This document shows positions 24,444 to 32,755 of a DNA stretch of 64,000 nt, piece by piece. Position numbers and translations under genes: made by a program. Every line of letters starts with the position of its first letter. Within the stretch, counting starts at the first letter, position 1. The stretch lies in assembly GCF_021538675.1 (NCBI RefSeq), contig NZ_JAJUKH010000001.1, forward strand, positions 744,001-808,000, written 5' to 3'. Source of the stretch: Paenarthrobacter sp. AR 02. Its GTDB lineage: Bacteria > Actinomycetota > Actinomycetes > Actinomycetales > Micrococcaceae. The notes beneath the pieces were generated by a model. The model did no database searches. It worked only from the letters and a program-made list of their open reading frames with translations, and was not told the DNA's origin.

Positions 24444-25094
24444 ATGGACTCGCTTATTCATTCACTCCGTGACGTCACCATCCGCAGCATTTCGGTCAGC
24501 GAGATGAACAATAACGTCTATCTGTTGACCTCAAAGTCCACGGGCACGCAGGTGCTGATCGATGCCGCCGATGACCTTCCCGCCATCCAGCAACTCCTGC
24601 AGGACAGCGCGGTTGATTCGTCGGCCCCCACCAAACTGGCGAGGATCGCCACCACCCACCAGCACTGGGACCACGTCCGTGCGTTGGAGGAGTTGGTGGC
24701 CGCCACCGGCGCAAGCACTTCCGCTGGAGCGGACGACGCCGATGCGTTGCCCGTTCCGGTGGATGTCCGGCTCGGTCACGGCGACGTTGAGCGGTTCGAC
24801 GACCTGGAGCTCACAGCGGTCCACTTGCGCGGACACACCCCGGGCTCGATCGCGTTCGTTTACCAGGATCCGGACGGGCCGGCCCACATTTTCAGTGGAG
24901 ACTCGCTGTTTCCGGGAGGCGTCGGCAACACACAGAAAGATCCTGCACGCTTCACTTCTCTGTTGAACGACGTGTCGGAACGACTGTTCGACGCCTATCC
25001 GGACGAAACCCTGGTGCACCCCGGCCATGGATTGCCCACAACCCTCGGTGCCGAGCGGCCACACCTTGAGGAGTGGCGCGCACGCGGCTGGTAA
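24444..25094 (+). CDS. Metallo-beta-lactamase-fold hydrolase (glyoxalase II-like)
   Basis: A 216-residue MBL-fold protein. THQHWDH carries the HxHxDH metal motif with Gln-Trp in place of the usual second-position residues. Further ligands are in VHLRGHTPGS, IFSGDSLFPGGVG and VHPGHGLPT. The arrangement is typical of hydroxyacylglutathione-hydrolase-like or other thioester hydrolases. The early segment NVYLLTSKSTGTQVLIDAADD is the usual first beta strands. It follows an aldo-keto reductase within 4 bp, so aldehyde or thioester detoxification is a plausible joint role. Confidence 0.88.
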   Translation: MDSLIHSLRDVTIRSISVSEMNNNVYLLTSKSTGTQVLIDAADDLPAIQQLLQDSAVDSSAPTKLARIATTHQHWDHVRALEELVAATGASTSAGADDADALPVPVDVRLGHGDVERFDDLELTAVHLRGHTPGSIAFVYQDPDGPAHIFSGDSLFPGGVGNTQKDPARFTSLLNDVSERLFDAYPDETLVHPGHGLPTTLGAERPHLEEWRARGW

Positions 25095-25096
25095 CT

Positions 25097-25155
25097 TTGC
25101 GGGGCCTGCTCTGCGTCCTAAACCTCAGGAATAGCGCGCAGAGTGGGCCTCACAA
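25097..25155. repeat. Palindromic gene-end element B1
   Basis: TTGCGGGGCCTGCTCTGCG (25097-25115) pairs with 25137-25155 with three G-T-type mismatches. It lies between the convergent MBL and DEAD-box genes and probably acts as terminator for both. Confidence 0.8.
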
Positions 25156-25163
25156 CGCCAGTG

Positions 25164-26882
25164 CTAGCGGCCGCGACGCTCGTTCGAAGCCGGAGCAGAC
25201 GCACGGCGCGGGCCGCTGCGAGCCGGACGACCGGCACCGGAACCACCGCGGCCGGAGTTACCCGAACCTGAACCGAAGGATCCCCCGGACGTAGCGCCCG
25301 TAGCAGAGGACCATACGGCCTTGTTTCCGCCGGTACGCGTAGAGGTAGTGGACGCCGTGCGCGGAGCCGAGGCAGACCGCTGGCCGGTAGCCGGACGTCC
25401 ACTGCGGCCACCCTGCCCCTGCGAGCCGGGAACGTCATTGCGGTGAGTGGCGCCTGCCTTGCCGCGGCCACGGGGGCTGCGGGCGACGTCGTCGTTCATT
25501 GCTGCGCGGCGATCCGCACGGTTGGTGTCCGTACGAACCGGCTCAGCAGCAACCTTGCCGCGTCCGTTGCGACCACCACGGCCACCCGCGGTGGGTGCGC
25601 CCTGGGTGGAACGGCGGGCGCGCTTGCGCTGGGCGTTGGCGCCGGTGGAGGTGCCGCCACCCTGCGGGGCCTTTGCCGCGAGGAGGGCCGCACGGGTGCG
25701 GGGATCGACCTTGTCGGCAATGTCGCCCACAAGCTCGGCTACCAGCGGCGAGTTGGCGGTAACGCGTTCAAACGAAACATCAACGCCGGCGGCCTTCATG
25801 AGCTTCTTGACGTCGCTCTGCTGCTCGGGAAGCGTCAGCGTGACCACGGTGCCATCGGAACCGGCGCGGGCCGTACGGCCTGAGCGGTGCAGGTATGCCT
25901 TGTGCTCTGTGGGCGGGTCCACGTGGATGACGAGTTCGACGTCGTCAACGTGCACGCCGCGGGCTGCGACGTCGGTGGCCACCAGGACGCGGACGTCACC
26001 GTTGGAGAACTCGGCAAGGTTGCGGTCGCGGGCGTTCTGCGACAGGTTGCCGTGCAGGTCGACGGCGGGGATGCCGGCGTCCGTGAGGGTCTTGGCAAGC
26101 TTGCGGGCGTGGTGCTTGGTCCGCATGAAGAGGACGCGGCGGCCGGCGCCGGAGGCCAGTTCGACGATGAGCTGCTTCTTGACGGTCTGGTCGTTGACCA
26201 CCAGGACGTGGTGTTCCATGGTGGTGACGGCGGCCTGGGGATCGTCAACGGAGTGCGTCAGCGGGTTGGAAAGGTAACGGTTGACCAGCTTGTCAACACC
26301 GTTGTCCAACGTCGCGGAGAAGAGCAGGCGCTGACCCTGGGTGGGGGTCATGTCCATGAGCTTCTTGACGACCGGGAGGAAGCCGAGGTCAGCCATGTGG
26401 TCTGCCTCGTCCAGCACGGTGACCTCAACGGCTTCGAGGGTCAGGATGCGCTGGCGGATCAGGTCCTCGAGGCGGCCCGGGCAGGCGATGACGATGTCAA
26501 CGCCGGCGCGCAGCGCCTTTTCCTGGCGTGCCTGGGAGATGCCGCCGTAGATGACCGTGGTGTTCAGGCCCATGGCCTTGGCCATCGGCTCGATGGTGGC
26601 GTTGATCTGGGTTGCCAGTTCACGCGTCGGGGCAAGGACCAGGCCCATGGGGCGTCCCGGCTTGCGGAAGTGCTTTGCTTCGCGCTCGGCCAAGCGGGCC
26701 ACGAGCGGGATGGCGAAAGCGATGGTCTTACCGGAACCGGTACGGCCACGGCCCAGTACGTCGCGGCCTGCGAGCGTGTCCGGGAGGGTCTTGACCTGGA
26801 TGGGGAATGCCTCTTCGATGCCGGTTGCAGCGAGGGATTCAGCAATGGCCTTGGGCGTGCCAAGGGCAGCAAAAGTAGTCAT
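25164..26882 (-). CDS. DEAD-box RNA helicase with long basic tail
   Basis: A 572-residue ATP-dependent RNA helicase. In order: a Q motif (FAALGTPKAIAESLAATGIEEAFPIQ), motif I GRTGSGKT, Ia PTRELA, II VLDEADH, III FSATL, IV region RVLFMRTKHHARKLA, V ATDVAARGVH and VI HRSGRTAR. Residues 400-572 are a low-complexity Gly/Arg/Ser/Thr tail with RGG-like patches, typical of RhlE/CsdA-type enzymes that act on ribosomal RNA or mRNA decay. The start is weakly supported by a ribosome site. A long untranslated stretch lies upstream, as often seen for cold-inducible helicases. Confidence 0.93.
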   Translation of the reverse strand: MTTFAALGTPKAIAESLAATGIEEAFPIQVKTLPDTLAGRDVLGRGRTGSGKTIAFAIPLVARLAEREAKHFRKPGRPMGLVLAPTRELATQINATIEPMAKAMGLNTTVIYGGISQARQEKALRAGVDIVIACPGRLEDLIRQRILTLEAVEVTVLDEADHMADLGFLPVVKKLMDMTPTQGQRLLFSATLDNGVDKLVNRYLSNPLTHSVDDPQAAVTTMEHHVLVVNDQTVKKQLIVELASGAGRRVLFMRTKHHARKLAKTLTDAGIPAVDLHGNLSQNARDRNLAEFSNGDVRVLVATDVAARGVHVDDVELVIHVDPPTEHKAYLHRSGRTARAGSDGTVVTLTLPEQQSDVKKLMKAAGVDVSFERVTANSPLVAELVGDIADKVDPRTRAALLAAKAPQGGGTSTGANAQRKRARRSTQGAPTAGGRGGRNGRGKVAAEPVRTDTNRADRRAAMNDDVARSPRGRGKAGATHRNDVPGSQGQGGRSGRPATGQRSASAPRTASTTSTRTGGNKAVWSSATGATSGGSFGSGSGNSGRGGSGAGRPARSGPRRASAPASNERRGR

Positions 26883-27130
26883 GTAAATTCATGTCTTTCG
26901 GGCGGCGTCCAGTTGCGGACATCGGCCCCCGACGCCGGTTGGGCCAGGGGTTCGCCGAGGAAAAGTCAGGTGGTCTACCGGTTCGCTTCATCAGCGGTGG
27001 CCGGGACCAAATGGAACGCGTTCATCGACGCAGGATGTGCCTCTCACATGAAAAATGCCCCGCCGCGCAGCCTGTCAGGCCACCTGCTTCAGGGCGTCAC
27101 CGCACATCAAGTAACCCCATCTTAGCAGTA
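26883..27130 (-). other. Gene-free leader region upstream of the DEAD-box helicase
   Basis: About 250 bp before the helicase start hold no credible gene. CTTAGCAG near 27121 and the A/T-rich 27041-27058 are possible promoter elements. A long 5' leader for autoregulation is possible but not shown. Confidence 0.35.
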
Positions 27131-27170
27131 TCCGGGCGCGGGACCCGCATCGGGGCAGGTCAGGGGTGCG

Positions 27171-27229
27171 TTGCGGGGCCTGCTAAACACGCATCCGGGC
27201 TCGCGAAGCGCGCAGAGCAGGCCCCGCAA
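27171..27229. repeat. Palindromic gene-end element B2
   Basis: Perfect 14-bp arms TTGCGGGGCCTGCT (27171-27184) and AGCAGGCCCCGCAA (27216-27229). Same family as B1, B3 and B4. Confidence 0.88.
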
Positions 27230-27244
27230 GTCACCCACCTTGCG

Positions 27245-27304
27245 TTGCGGGGGCCCGCTCAACAGGGTTCCGGGGCGGAATACCCTGCAGAGCAGGCCTC
27301 ACAA
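27245..27304. repeat. Palindromic gene-end element B3
   Basis: TTGCGGGGGCCCGCT (27245-27259) pairs imperfectly with AGCAGGCCTCACAA (27291-27304). It ends 4 bp before the MFS stop codon at 27309. Confidence 0.82.
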
Positions 27305-27308
27305 CGCG

Positions 27309-28724
27309 TCAGGGGCGCGTGAGTTCGGCTTGGGGGTCGGCGGGTTGGGGATCCGCGGCGCCGCGGGCATCGGAGGAGCCCGGGCGGGCGGCGACCCTCG
27401 GAGCCATGACGACCCCGACGACGGCGATCACCGCCGTCAGCGCGAAGACCCCCGCAAACGAGTTCGTCGTCGTAAAGGCCGCGAAGACCAGCCCGGTGGC
27501 GGCAAGGGAGAGCGCCCCGCCCAGGGAGTCGGAAATGGACATGGCCGCGCTGTTGAAGCCCTGGTTCTCCGGCGTGGACAGAGCCAAAGTCATCACACTG
27601 AGCCGCGGGTACATGAGCCCCATGCCACCACCGGCAAGGATCCACCCGCCGATGGCTACAGCTGCGGGCAGGGCGAACGCTGCCGTCGCCAGGGTCGAAA
27701 GAATGGCGATCAGGACCAGCGAGGCGCCGATCTTGATGGCAAGATCGTCGGCGAGACGCGAACCAAGCCGGCCCTGGATCGCCGACGCCCCCGCCCACGC
27801 GAGCGCAGCCCCGGTCAGCGTGAGGCCCGCGAACGTGGGCGTGAACGCATACCGCTCTGTCAACAGGTACGGCAGGTACACCTCGGCACCGAAGAACGCG
27901 GCCGACGCCAGCCCACGAACCAGGATCACACTGGGCAATCCCCGGCGGGCCGTGAGGGTCCCCTGTGGCACCAAAGGTCGCAAGGCCACCAGCGCAAGGA
28001 CAAGCGCGACGGCGGCAATCACCCCGCCGACGCCCGGCACCTCTCCGGACAGGTTCAGTCCCAGGACGGCGACGGCCGCCAGGGCTGCCCATCCCATGCG
28101 TCCGAAGGCCCACGGAACGGGATCCGCAGGGGGTTCGGAGTCCATTCCCCGCACTGCGGGAACCACCATCAGCAACGCCGGCACCACCAGGCCTACGACA
28201 CCGAGGAACACCCAGTGCCAACTGCTCAGCTGGGCGACCACACCAGCAGCGAAGGGACCCACCAGGGAAGGCACCACCCAGGACGCCGCGAAGGCCGCGA
28301 AGATTTTGGGGTGCAGGGCAGGCGGGTAAACGCGCGCCACCAACACGTACAGCGCCACTGTCATTGCGCCGCCACCGAGTCCCTGGACCAACCTGCCGAC
28401 CACCAGGATCTCCATGGACCCCGCGGTCCCGGCAATAAGGAGGCCAAGAACAAAGAGCGCCACCGAGGAGTACAGCGGCGCTGCGGGACCACGCCTGTCA
28501 GACCAGTTTCCGGCACCCACCATGCCCATCACGCCGGTAGCCAGCGGGCCGGCGAAGGCCAGCGCGTAGAGGGCGGCTCCGTCCAGGTCGCGGCTCACGA
28601 GCGGCATGATGGTGGTCACCGCCAGGGACTCGAACGCGCTGAGGAAAACGAGCGCGCAGGCCCCTACGGTGGCAAGCAGGTATGGACGGCCGAGTATCCC
28701 GGCCGTTGGGGTGTCAGTGGTCAT
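27309..28724 (-). CDS. MFS efflux transporter, SoxR-controlled
   Basis: A 471-residue major facilitator with about 14 hydrophobic helices, in the range of DHA2-type drug:H+ antiporters. The motif-A-like loop is NWSDRRGPAAPLY. The start at 28724 lies 7 nt from a TAGGGT -10 box, so the mRNA would be leaderless. That promoter has TTGACC as -35 and a 19-bp spacer filled by a perfect SoxR box. Activation by the divergent soxR under redox-cycling compounds is therefore likely. The substrate is probably such a compound or an antibiotic (inference). Confidence 0.9.
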   Translation of the reverse strand: MTTDTPTAGILGRPYLLATVGACALVFLSAFESLAVTTIMPLVSRDLDGAALYALAFAGPLATGVMGMVGAGNWSDRRGPAAPLYSSVALFVLGLLIAGTAGSMEILVVGRLVQGLGGGAMTVALYVLVARVYPPALHPKIFAAFAASWVVPSLVGPFAAGVVAQLSSWHWVFLGVVGLVVPALLMVVPAVRGMDSEPPADPVPWAFGRMGWAALAAVAVLGLNLSGEVPGVGGVIAAVALVLALVALRPLVPQGTLTARRGLPSVILVRGLASAAFFGAEVYLPYLLTERYAFTPTFAGLTLTGAALAWAGASAIQGRLGSRLADDLAIKIGASLVLIAILSTLATAAFALPAAVAIGGWILAGGGMGLMYPRLSVMTLALSTPENQGFNSAAMSISDSLGGALSLAATGLVFAAFTTTNSFAGVFALTAVIAVVGVVMAPRVAARPGSSDARGAADPQPADPQAELTRP

Positions 28725-28731
28725 GCACGCT

Positions 28732-28762
28732 ACCCTAGAACCTCAACTAATGTTGAGGTCAA
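28732..28762 (-). promoter_or_regulatory. SoxR box within a 19-bp-spaced promoter
   Basis: On the - strand: TTGACC (28757-28762), 19-bp spacer, TAGGGT (28732-28737). CCTCAACTAATGTTGAGG (28741-28758) is an 18-bp perfect palindrome matching the known SoxR consensus. The overlong spacer is characteristic of MerR-family activation. Confidence 0.92.
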
Positions 28763-28791
28763 TCCACCACACCCTTTCTCCGGAGCAACAC

Positions 28792-29247
28792 ATGACACCT
28801 GTTGAGACGCACCGGCCCCTCAGCATCGGCGAGCTTTCAGAACGAAGCGGAGTGTCGGCGTCGGCCCTGCACTTTTATGAACGCAACGGGCTCATCCACG
28901 CCGAGCGGACCGCCGGAAACCAGCGGCGGTACCGGCGCGATACGCTCCGACGGGTCGCGTTCATCAAGACGTCCCAACGGGTCGGTCTGCCCCTGAAGGA
29001 CATCCTTGAGGCGTTGAATTCGCTGCCGGAGGGCCGCACCCCCACCAGGCACGACTGGGCCAAACTGTCGCTGCGCTGGCGGAAGGAACTGGACGAACGG
29101 ATCGCGGCTCTTCAACACCTGCGCAACGATCTGGACGGATGCATCGGCTGTGGCTGCCTCAGCCTGAAGTCGTGCACGCTGCAGAACCCGTCCGATGAAC
29201 TTGGCGCATCCGGCGCGGGGGCGCAGCGCTGGAACGCACCGACCTGA
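28792..29247 (+). CDS. soxR: Redox-sensing MerR-family regulator SoxR
   Basis: A 151-residue MerR-family activator. The winged helix is LSIGELSERSGVSASALHFYERNGLI, followed by a dimerisation helix. The [2Fe-2S] ligands are in CIGCGCLSLKSC (C-x2-C-x-C-x5-C), identical in spacing to E. coli SoxR. ATG 28792 has GGAG 6 nt upstream and starts where homology does; the longer frame runs into the MFS gene. It is divergent from the MFS pump and shares the SoxR box. There is no soxS, as expected outside enterics, where SoxR acts directly on pumps and redox genes. Confidence 0.95.
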   Translation: MTPVETHRPLSIGELSERSGVSASALHFYERNGLIHAERTAGNQRRYRRDTLRRVAFIKTSQRVGLPLKDILEALNSLPEGRTPTRHDWAKLSLRWRKELDERIAALQHLRNDLDGCIGCGCLSLKSCTLQNPSDELGASGAGAQRWNAPT

Positions 29248-29366
29248 CCGGTTTGCGCAGTAGGCGATGACCCCCGCCGACGGATGACGCGGGCCTTGCA
29301 GGCACCAATGTTCGGGCGGACACTTGCCGAAGTAGGCTCCGGCAGTGTCATCAGGGAGGAACAGCC

Positions 29367-30713
29367 ATGAGCGCACCAGCATTCGAACCGTTGCAGGGTG
29401 CCAACAGCAGCAGTGCCGGTTCGAACGCGGTCGTTTCGGCTGGTCAGCGGGACATCCGGGCCTGGCAGGAAGACCTGTACATGGATATCCACCGGCACCC
29501 GGAACTTGGCAACCAGGAAGTCAGGACAGCTTCGATCGTGGCCAAGGAGCTGCGGAGCTTTGGCTTCGAGGTCCTGGAGAACATCGGCACAACCGGCGTT
29601 GTCGGGATTCTGAGGAACGGTGAAGGGCCCACAGTGCTTGTCCGCGCGGACATGGATGCACTGCCTGTCGCCGAGGAAACCGGGGTGGACTACGCAAGCA
29701 AGGACACCGCTCCGGATGACACCGGAACGGAAGTCCCCGTGTCCCATGCCTGCGGCCATGATGTCCATGTCGCTTGCCTGCTGGGAGCGGCGAAGTTGCT
29801 GGCCGCGAAAAGACCCGCCTGGCAGGGGACCTTCCTGGCACTGTTCCAGCCTGCGGAGGAACTGGCCGACGGCGCCCGCACCATGATCGACGACGGCCTG
29901 GCCAGGCTAATCCCCCAGCCCGACGTCGCATTGGCTCAACACGTTCTGGCATTCCCCTCCGGAACCCTGGGCACGCGCCCGGGCGCTGTCCTGTCCAGCG
30001 CCGACAGCATGAGGATTACCGTGTTTGGACGGGGAAGCCACGGATCCATGCCCCAGCTTGCGGTGGATCCGGTGATCCTGGCGTCGTCGATCGCGCTGCG
30101 GCTACAAACCGTGGTTTCCCGTGAGGTGCCGCCCGGGGAGTTCGCCGTTCTCACCATTGGGCGAATGACTGTCGGTTCGAAAAGCAACATCATTTCGGAC
30201 CGGGCCGTACTGGAGCTGAACATCCGCACTTTCGACGACGGCATACGCCACCTGATCCTTGAGGCGGTGAAACGGATCGTGACCGGCGAATGCATCGCCG
30301 CCGGATCGCCCCAGGAGCCGGAATTCGAACGCTACGACCACTACCCGCTGACGAAAAACGATCCCCAGGTGACAGCGAGGGTTGCAGCCGCTTTCACCGA
30401 CCATTTCGGAGACCGGGCCATCACCCTGGACCGGCAATCGGCAAGTGAGGACTTCAGCGACATTCCCAACGCCTTGGGAGTTCCGTACACGTACTGGGGT
30501 ATCGGTGGAACCGACCCGCAACAGTACGCGAAGGCTGCGGCCGCCGGCACCGTCTCACAGGACATCCCAGCGAACCATTCGCCCCGGTTCGCCCCCGTCA
30601 TCGACCCGACCCTCCAGACGGGCACGGCCGCCGTCGTCGTTGCCGCTCTGGCGTGGCTCAAGGCACCGGCCGGCGGTGACCGCGGGCCCGGCCACCCGGC
30701 GGGCGGGCTTTAG
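29367..30713 (+). CDS. M20-family amidohydrolase (peptidase/aminoacylase type)
   Basis: A 448-residue zinc-dependent amidohydrolase of the M20D group. VLVRADMDALPVAEETG and HACGHDVHVACLLGAA give the first metal-site residues, and LFQPAEELADGARTM the catalytic Glu pair. The GRGSHGSMPQLAVDP dimerisation-domain motif and QSASEDFSDIP with a late metal ligand follow. M20D enzymes cleave N-acyl amino acids, hippurate or auxin conjugates; the substrate here is unknown. GGAGG lies 7 nt upstream of the start. A 25-residue Ser/Ala-rich lead precedes the core. A second M20D gene lies at 33932. Confidence 0.92.
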   Translation: MSAPAFEPLQGANSSSAGSNAVVSAGQRDIRAWQEDLYMDIHRHPELGNQEVRTASIVAKELRSFGFEVLENIGTTGVVGILRNGEGPTVLVRADMDALPVAEETGVDYASKDTAPDDTGTEVPVSHACGHDVHVACLLGAAKLLAAKRPAWQGTFLALFQPAEELADGARTMIDDGLARLIPQPDVALAQHVLAFPSGTLGTRPGAVLSSADSMRITVFGRGSHGSMPQLAVDPVILASSIALRLQTVVSREVPPGEFAVLTIGRMTVGSKSNIISDRAVLELNIRTFDDGIRHLILEAVKRIVTGECIAAGSPQEPEFERYDHYPLTKNDPQVTARVAAAFTDHFGDRAITLDRQSASEDFSDIPNALGVPYTYWGIGGTDPQQYAKAAAAGTVSQDIPANHSPRFAPVIDPTLQTGTAAVVVAALAWLKAPAGGDRGPGHPAGGL

Positions 30714-30776
30714 GCGCTTTTGCCGAAACGGCAACAGGCTTTGCCTCCGGGACGCGGCTCACGGCACGCTTGTCCC

Positions 30777-31505
30777 ATGACTGAAAACCTGCACGACGCC
30801 GGCACCCACCAGCACGGCGACCACACCCATGATGGTGCCCAGCAGACCGGGCTCAACCTCCACGAGGACGCTGACAATGCCGTGGACATGTGGGACGGCA
30901 TGTACCGGGAGCGGGCGAAAATCTGGAGCGGGAACCCCAACCCGCAGTTGGTTGCCGAGGTCACGGGTTTGCAGCCGGGCAAGGCCTTGGATCTGGGCTC
31001 CGGAGAGGGCGGGGACGCGATCTGGTTGGCAGCGCAAGGCTGGACCGTTACGGCACTGGACGTGTCCGCCGTCGCGCTTGAACGGGCAGCAGCCCACGCT
31101 GCGGAAACCGAGTACGCGGACCGCATCAGCTGGCAGCAGCAGGACCTCACGGAATGGGCGCCGCAGCCTGAATTCGATCTGGTGTCAGCCCATTTCCTGC
31201 ACTCCCCCCTGTTGCCGTGGCAGGACTCCGCGGCAAAGGCCGCAGCTGCTGTGGCGCCCGGCGGAACGCTGTTGATCGTGGGGCACCATCCGCAGGGGCT
31301 GCCGGAGTGGAGCCATCACCACGATTCCGGCATGTTCTTCACCCCGGAGCAACTGGCCGCTGAGCTCGGCATGAACAACAGCGACAACTGGCAGCTAGAG
31401 GTGGTGGACGAAAGGAAGCGCGCAGTGTCCGGGCCCAACGGCGAAGCCGGAACCACCTCGGACGCCGTCCTCAAGGCCACGAAACTGGGCCAGGGACGCG
31501 GCTGA
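30777..31505 (+). CDS. SAM-dependent methyltransferase with His-rich N-terminus
   Basis: A 242-residue class I methyltransferase. Motif I is ALDLGSGEGGDAIWLAAQGW with the downstream acidic strand VTALDVSAVAL, followed by DLVSAHFLHS and VAPGGTLLIVGH. The first 25 residues are rich in His and Asp (THQHGDHTHD), which could bind metal. The layout resembles TehB-like and thiopurine-type enzymes that modify toxic anions or small molecules. ATG 30777 is chosen, without a clear ribosome site; a TTG at 30720 would add 19 residues. The substrate is unknown. Confidence 0.85.
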   Translation: MTENLHDAGTHQHGDHTHDGAQQTGLNLHEDADNAVDMWDGMYRERAKIWSGNPNPQLVAEVTGLQPGKALDLGSGEGGDAIWLAAQGWTVTALDVSAVALERAAAHAAETEYADRISWQQQDLTEWAPQPEFDLVSAHFLHSPLLPWQDSAAKAAAAVAPGGTLLIVGHHPQGLPEWSHHHDSGMFFTPEQLAAELGMNNSDNWQLEVVDERKRAVSGPNGEAGTTSDAVLKATKLGQGRG

Positions 31506-31703
31506 CAACGAAGCCAGCGGGCTAAACGCTTATACGCCCGAGAGAAGGGGTGGACGTCGCATCACTCTCGGATCTGTGGACTCACGAGAAGGTGGATATG
31601 GAGGCCCATCCGGCTGTCAGCAGCAGGAGGGCGCTGGCCGAGAGAGCAATCGCCGTCAGCCTGCACCGATTCAGCACAGAGGGAACGCGCGCTGTCGGAG
31701 GTT

Positions 31704-32297
31704 CTACTTTCCAGTCTCAGTGGGCGCGGCGCTTGCTTCCTGCCTATCGAGCTCTTTGTAGATGGCGTGTTGGTCTCCTGCGACGCAGACGGTGTCCATC
31801 CCCAAACTGGAGCCCCGTACGTTCGCGGTGAAGGACACCAAGTGTCCGCCGTTCTGATTGGCGTAGAGGTCGATGAGACCCGGGTCCTTGGGGTTGGTTT
31901 CGACTCGGGTGGTGAAGCCCCTGGATTCCCAAAACTTCTTGACAACTTCTACGGACGCTTCCAGATCCACGGGATCGAGGGTTTGACTCAGGATGCGGTA
32001 ATTCACCCCGTCTCTGCCGTCATCGGTGGTGCACGAACTGTTCCGGAGGTTTTTGTCTTCCCATTTCTGGGTTCCGATGGTTTGTTGGGTTTCGGTTTTG
32101 AAGGCGTGGAGGTCGGTGAGGGCTTGTTTGAGTTCTTCGACTTGGGCTTTGACGGTTGCGGGGTCGCTGGGGTTGTTTGAGCCGGTCATGGGGTTCTCCG
32201 TGGTGGTGGGGGTGCAGGCGCTTAGCGCGATGGCCGTGAAGACCACTGCGGCGAGGATACGGCCGGTCTTGTGCCGGTTTTTTGGTTCGTGGGGCAT
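31704..32297 (-). CDS. Lipoprotein of unknown function
   Basis: A 197-residue predicted lipoprotein. A basic start (PHEPKNRHKTGR), a hydrophobic core and the lipobox ALSAC place the lipidated Cys at about residue 28. The mature part has a Thr/Asn-rich linker, a helical stretch (ATVKAQVEELKQALTDLHAF) and a domain with two Cys (SSCTTDDGRDGVNY and DTVCVAGDQ). I do not recognise the domain. ATG 32297 is preferred to GTG 32306, which would be too close to AGGAAG. It sits 23 bp after a degraded upstream gene, which suggests it was the second gene of a surface-protein pair. Confidence 0.72.
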   Translation of the reverse strand: MPHEPKNRHKTGRILAAVVFTAIALSACTPTTTENPMTGSNNPSDPATVKAQVEELKQALTDLHAFKTETQQTIGTQKWEDKNLRNSSCTTDDGRDGVNYRILSQTLDPVDLEASVEVVKKFWESRGFTTRVETNPKDPGLIDLYANQNGGHLVSFTANVRGSSLGMDTVCVAGDQHAIYKELDRQEASAAPTETGK

Positions 32298-32320
32298 GGG
32301 GTTCACTCTTCCTGGGTTGT

Positions 32321-32713
32321 TTATCGGCCGGAAAATCCGGCCGGAGGCGTTACGGGTCGTGCGCCTGGCAGGATACGGTCGCCGTTGCCGGTTGTGGTGA
32401 GGGCCGCTTCATAGAGGGCGGTGGTGTCTTTGTCGAGGTAGCCGTAGCCGCTGTTGTCTGTTCCGTGTACCACGGTGTTGTGTTCGGTGGTGCCGTGGTA
32501 TTCGGTTCCGTCGATGATGGCCGTTTCTGATGAGAACACTTTGGCGTCGAAGGATTCCATCCGCGGGTCCTGGCGTTGGAAGCGGCCCAGGTCAGCCAGC
32601 CCGTCACCTGCGGCTTCGGTGGCGTAGACCTGTCCGGCGGGGACGTGGAGGTCCGAGATGTTCCGGATGTCCTTTTCGATGCCGGCGGAACCGAGCATGT
32701 GCGTGCACGCCAA
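32321..32713 (-). pseudogene. 3' remnant of a larger alpha/beta-hydrolase-like (DUF1023-like) protein
   Basis: A 130-codon frame that starts abruptly at TTG, with an in-frame TAG two codons upstream and no ribosome site or signal sequence. It reads like the end of a hydrolase: IRNISDLHVPAGQVYATEAAGDGLADLGRFQRQDPRMESFDAKVFSSE and a C-terminal conserved-looking block. The catalytic nucleophile part is missing; the sequence to the right (32714-32755) is unrelated A/T-richer DNA. I read it as the leftover of a larger gene cut by recombination. A short intact gene is less likely. Confidence 0.62.
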
Positions 32714-32755
32714 ATAGCGCTACTAAATACCGCCTTTTATCGCCGAAAGTCACAG

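Noticed and set aside
27171..28805. 544-codon + frame over the MFS gene
   Set aside because: Arg/Gly/His-rich shadow frame opposite a clear 14-helix transporter.
31550..31831. 93-codon + frame before the lipoprotein gene
   Set aside because: No ribosome site, overlaps the convergent lipoprotein gene, and composition is Arg/Ser-rich.
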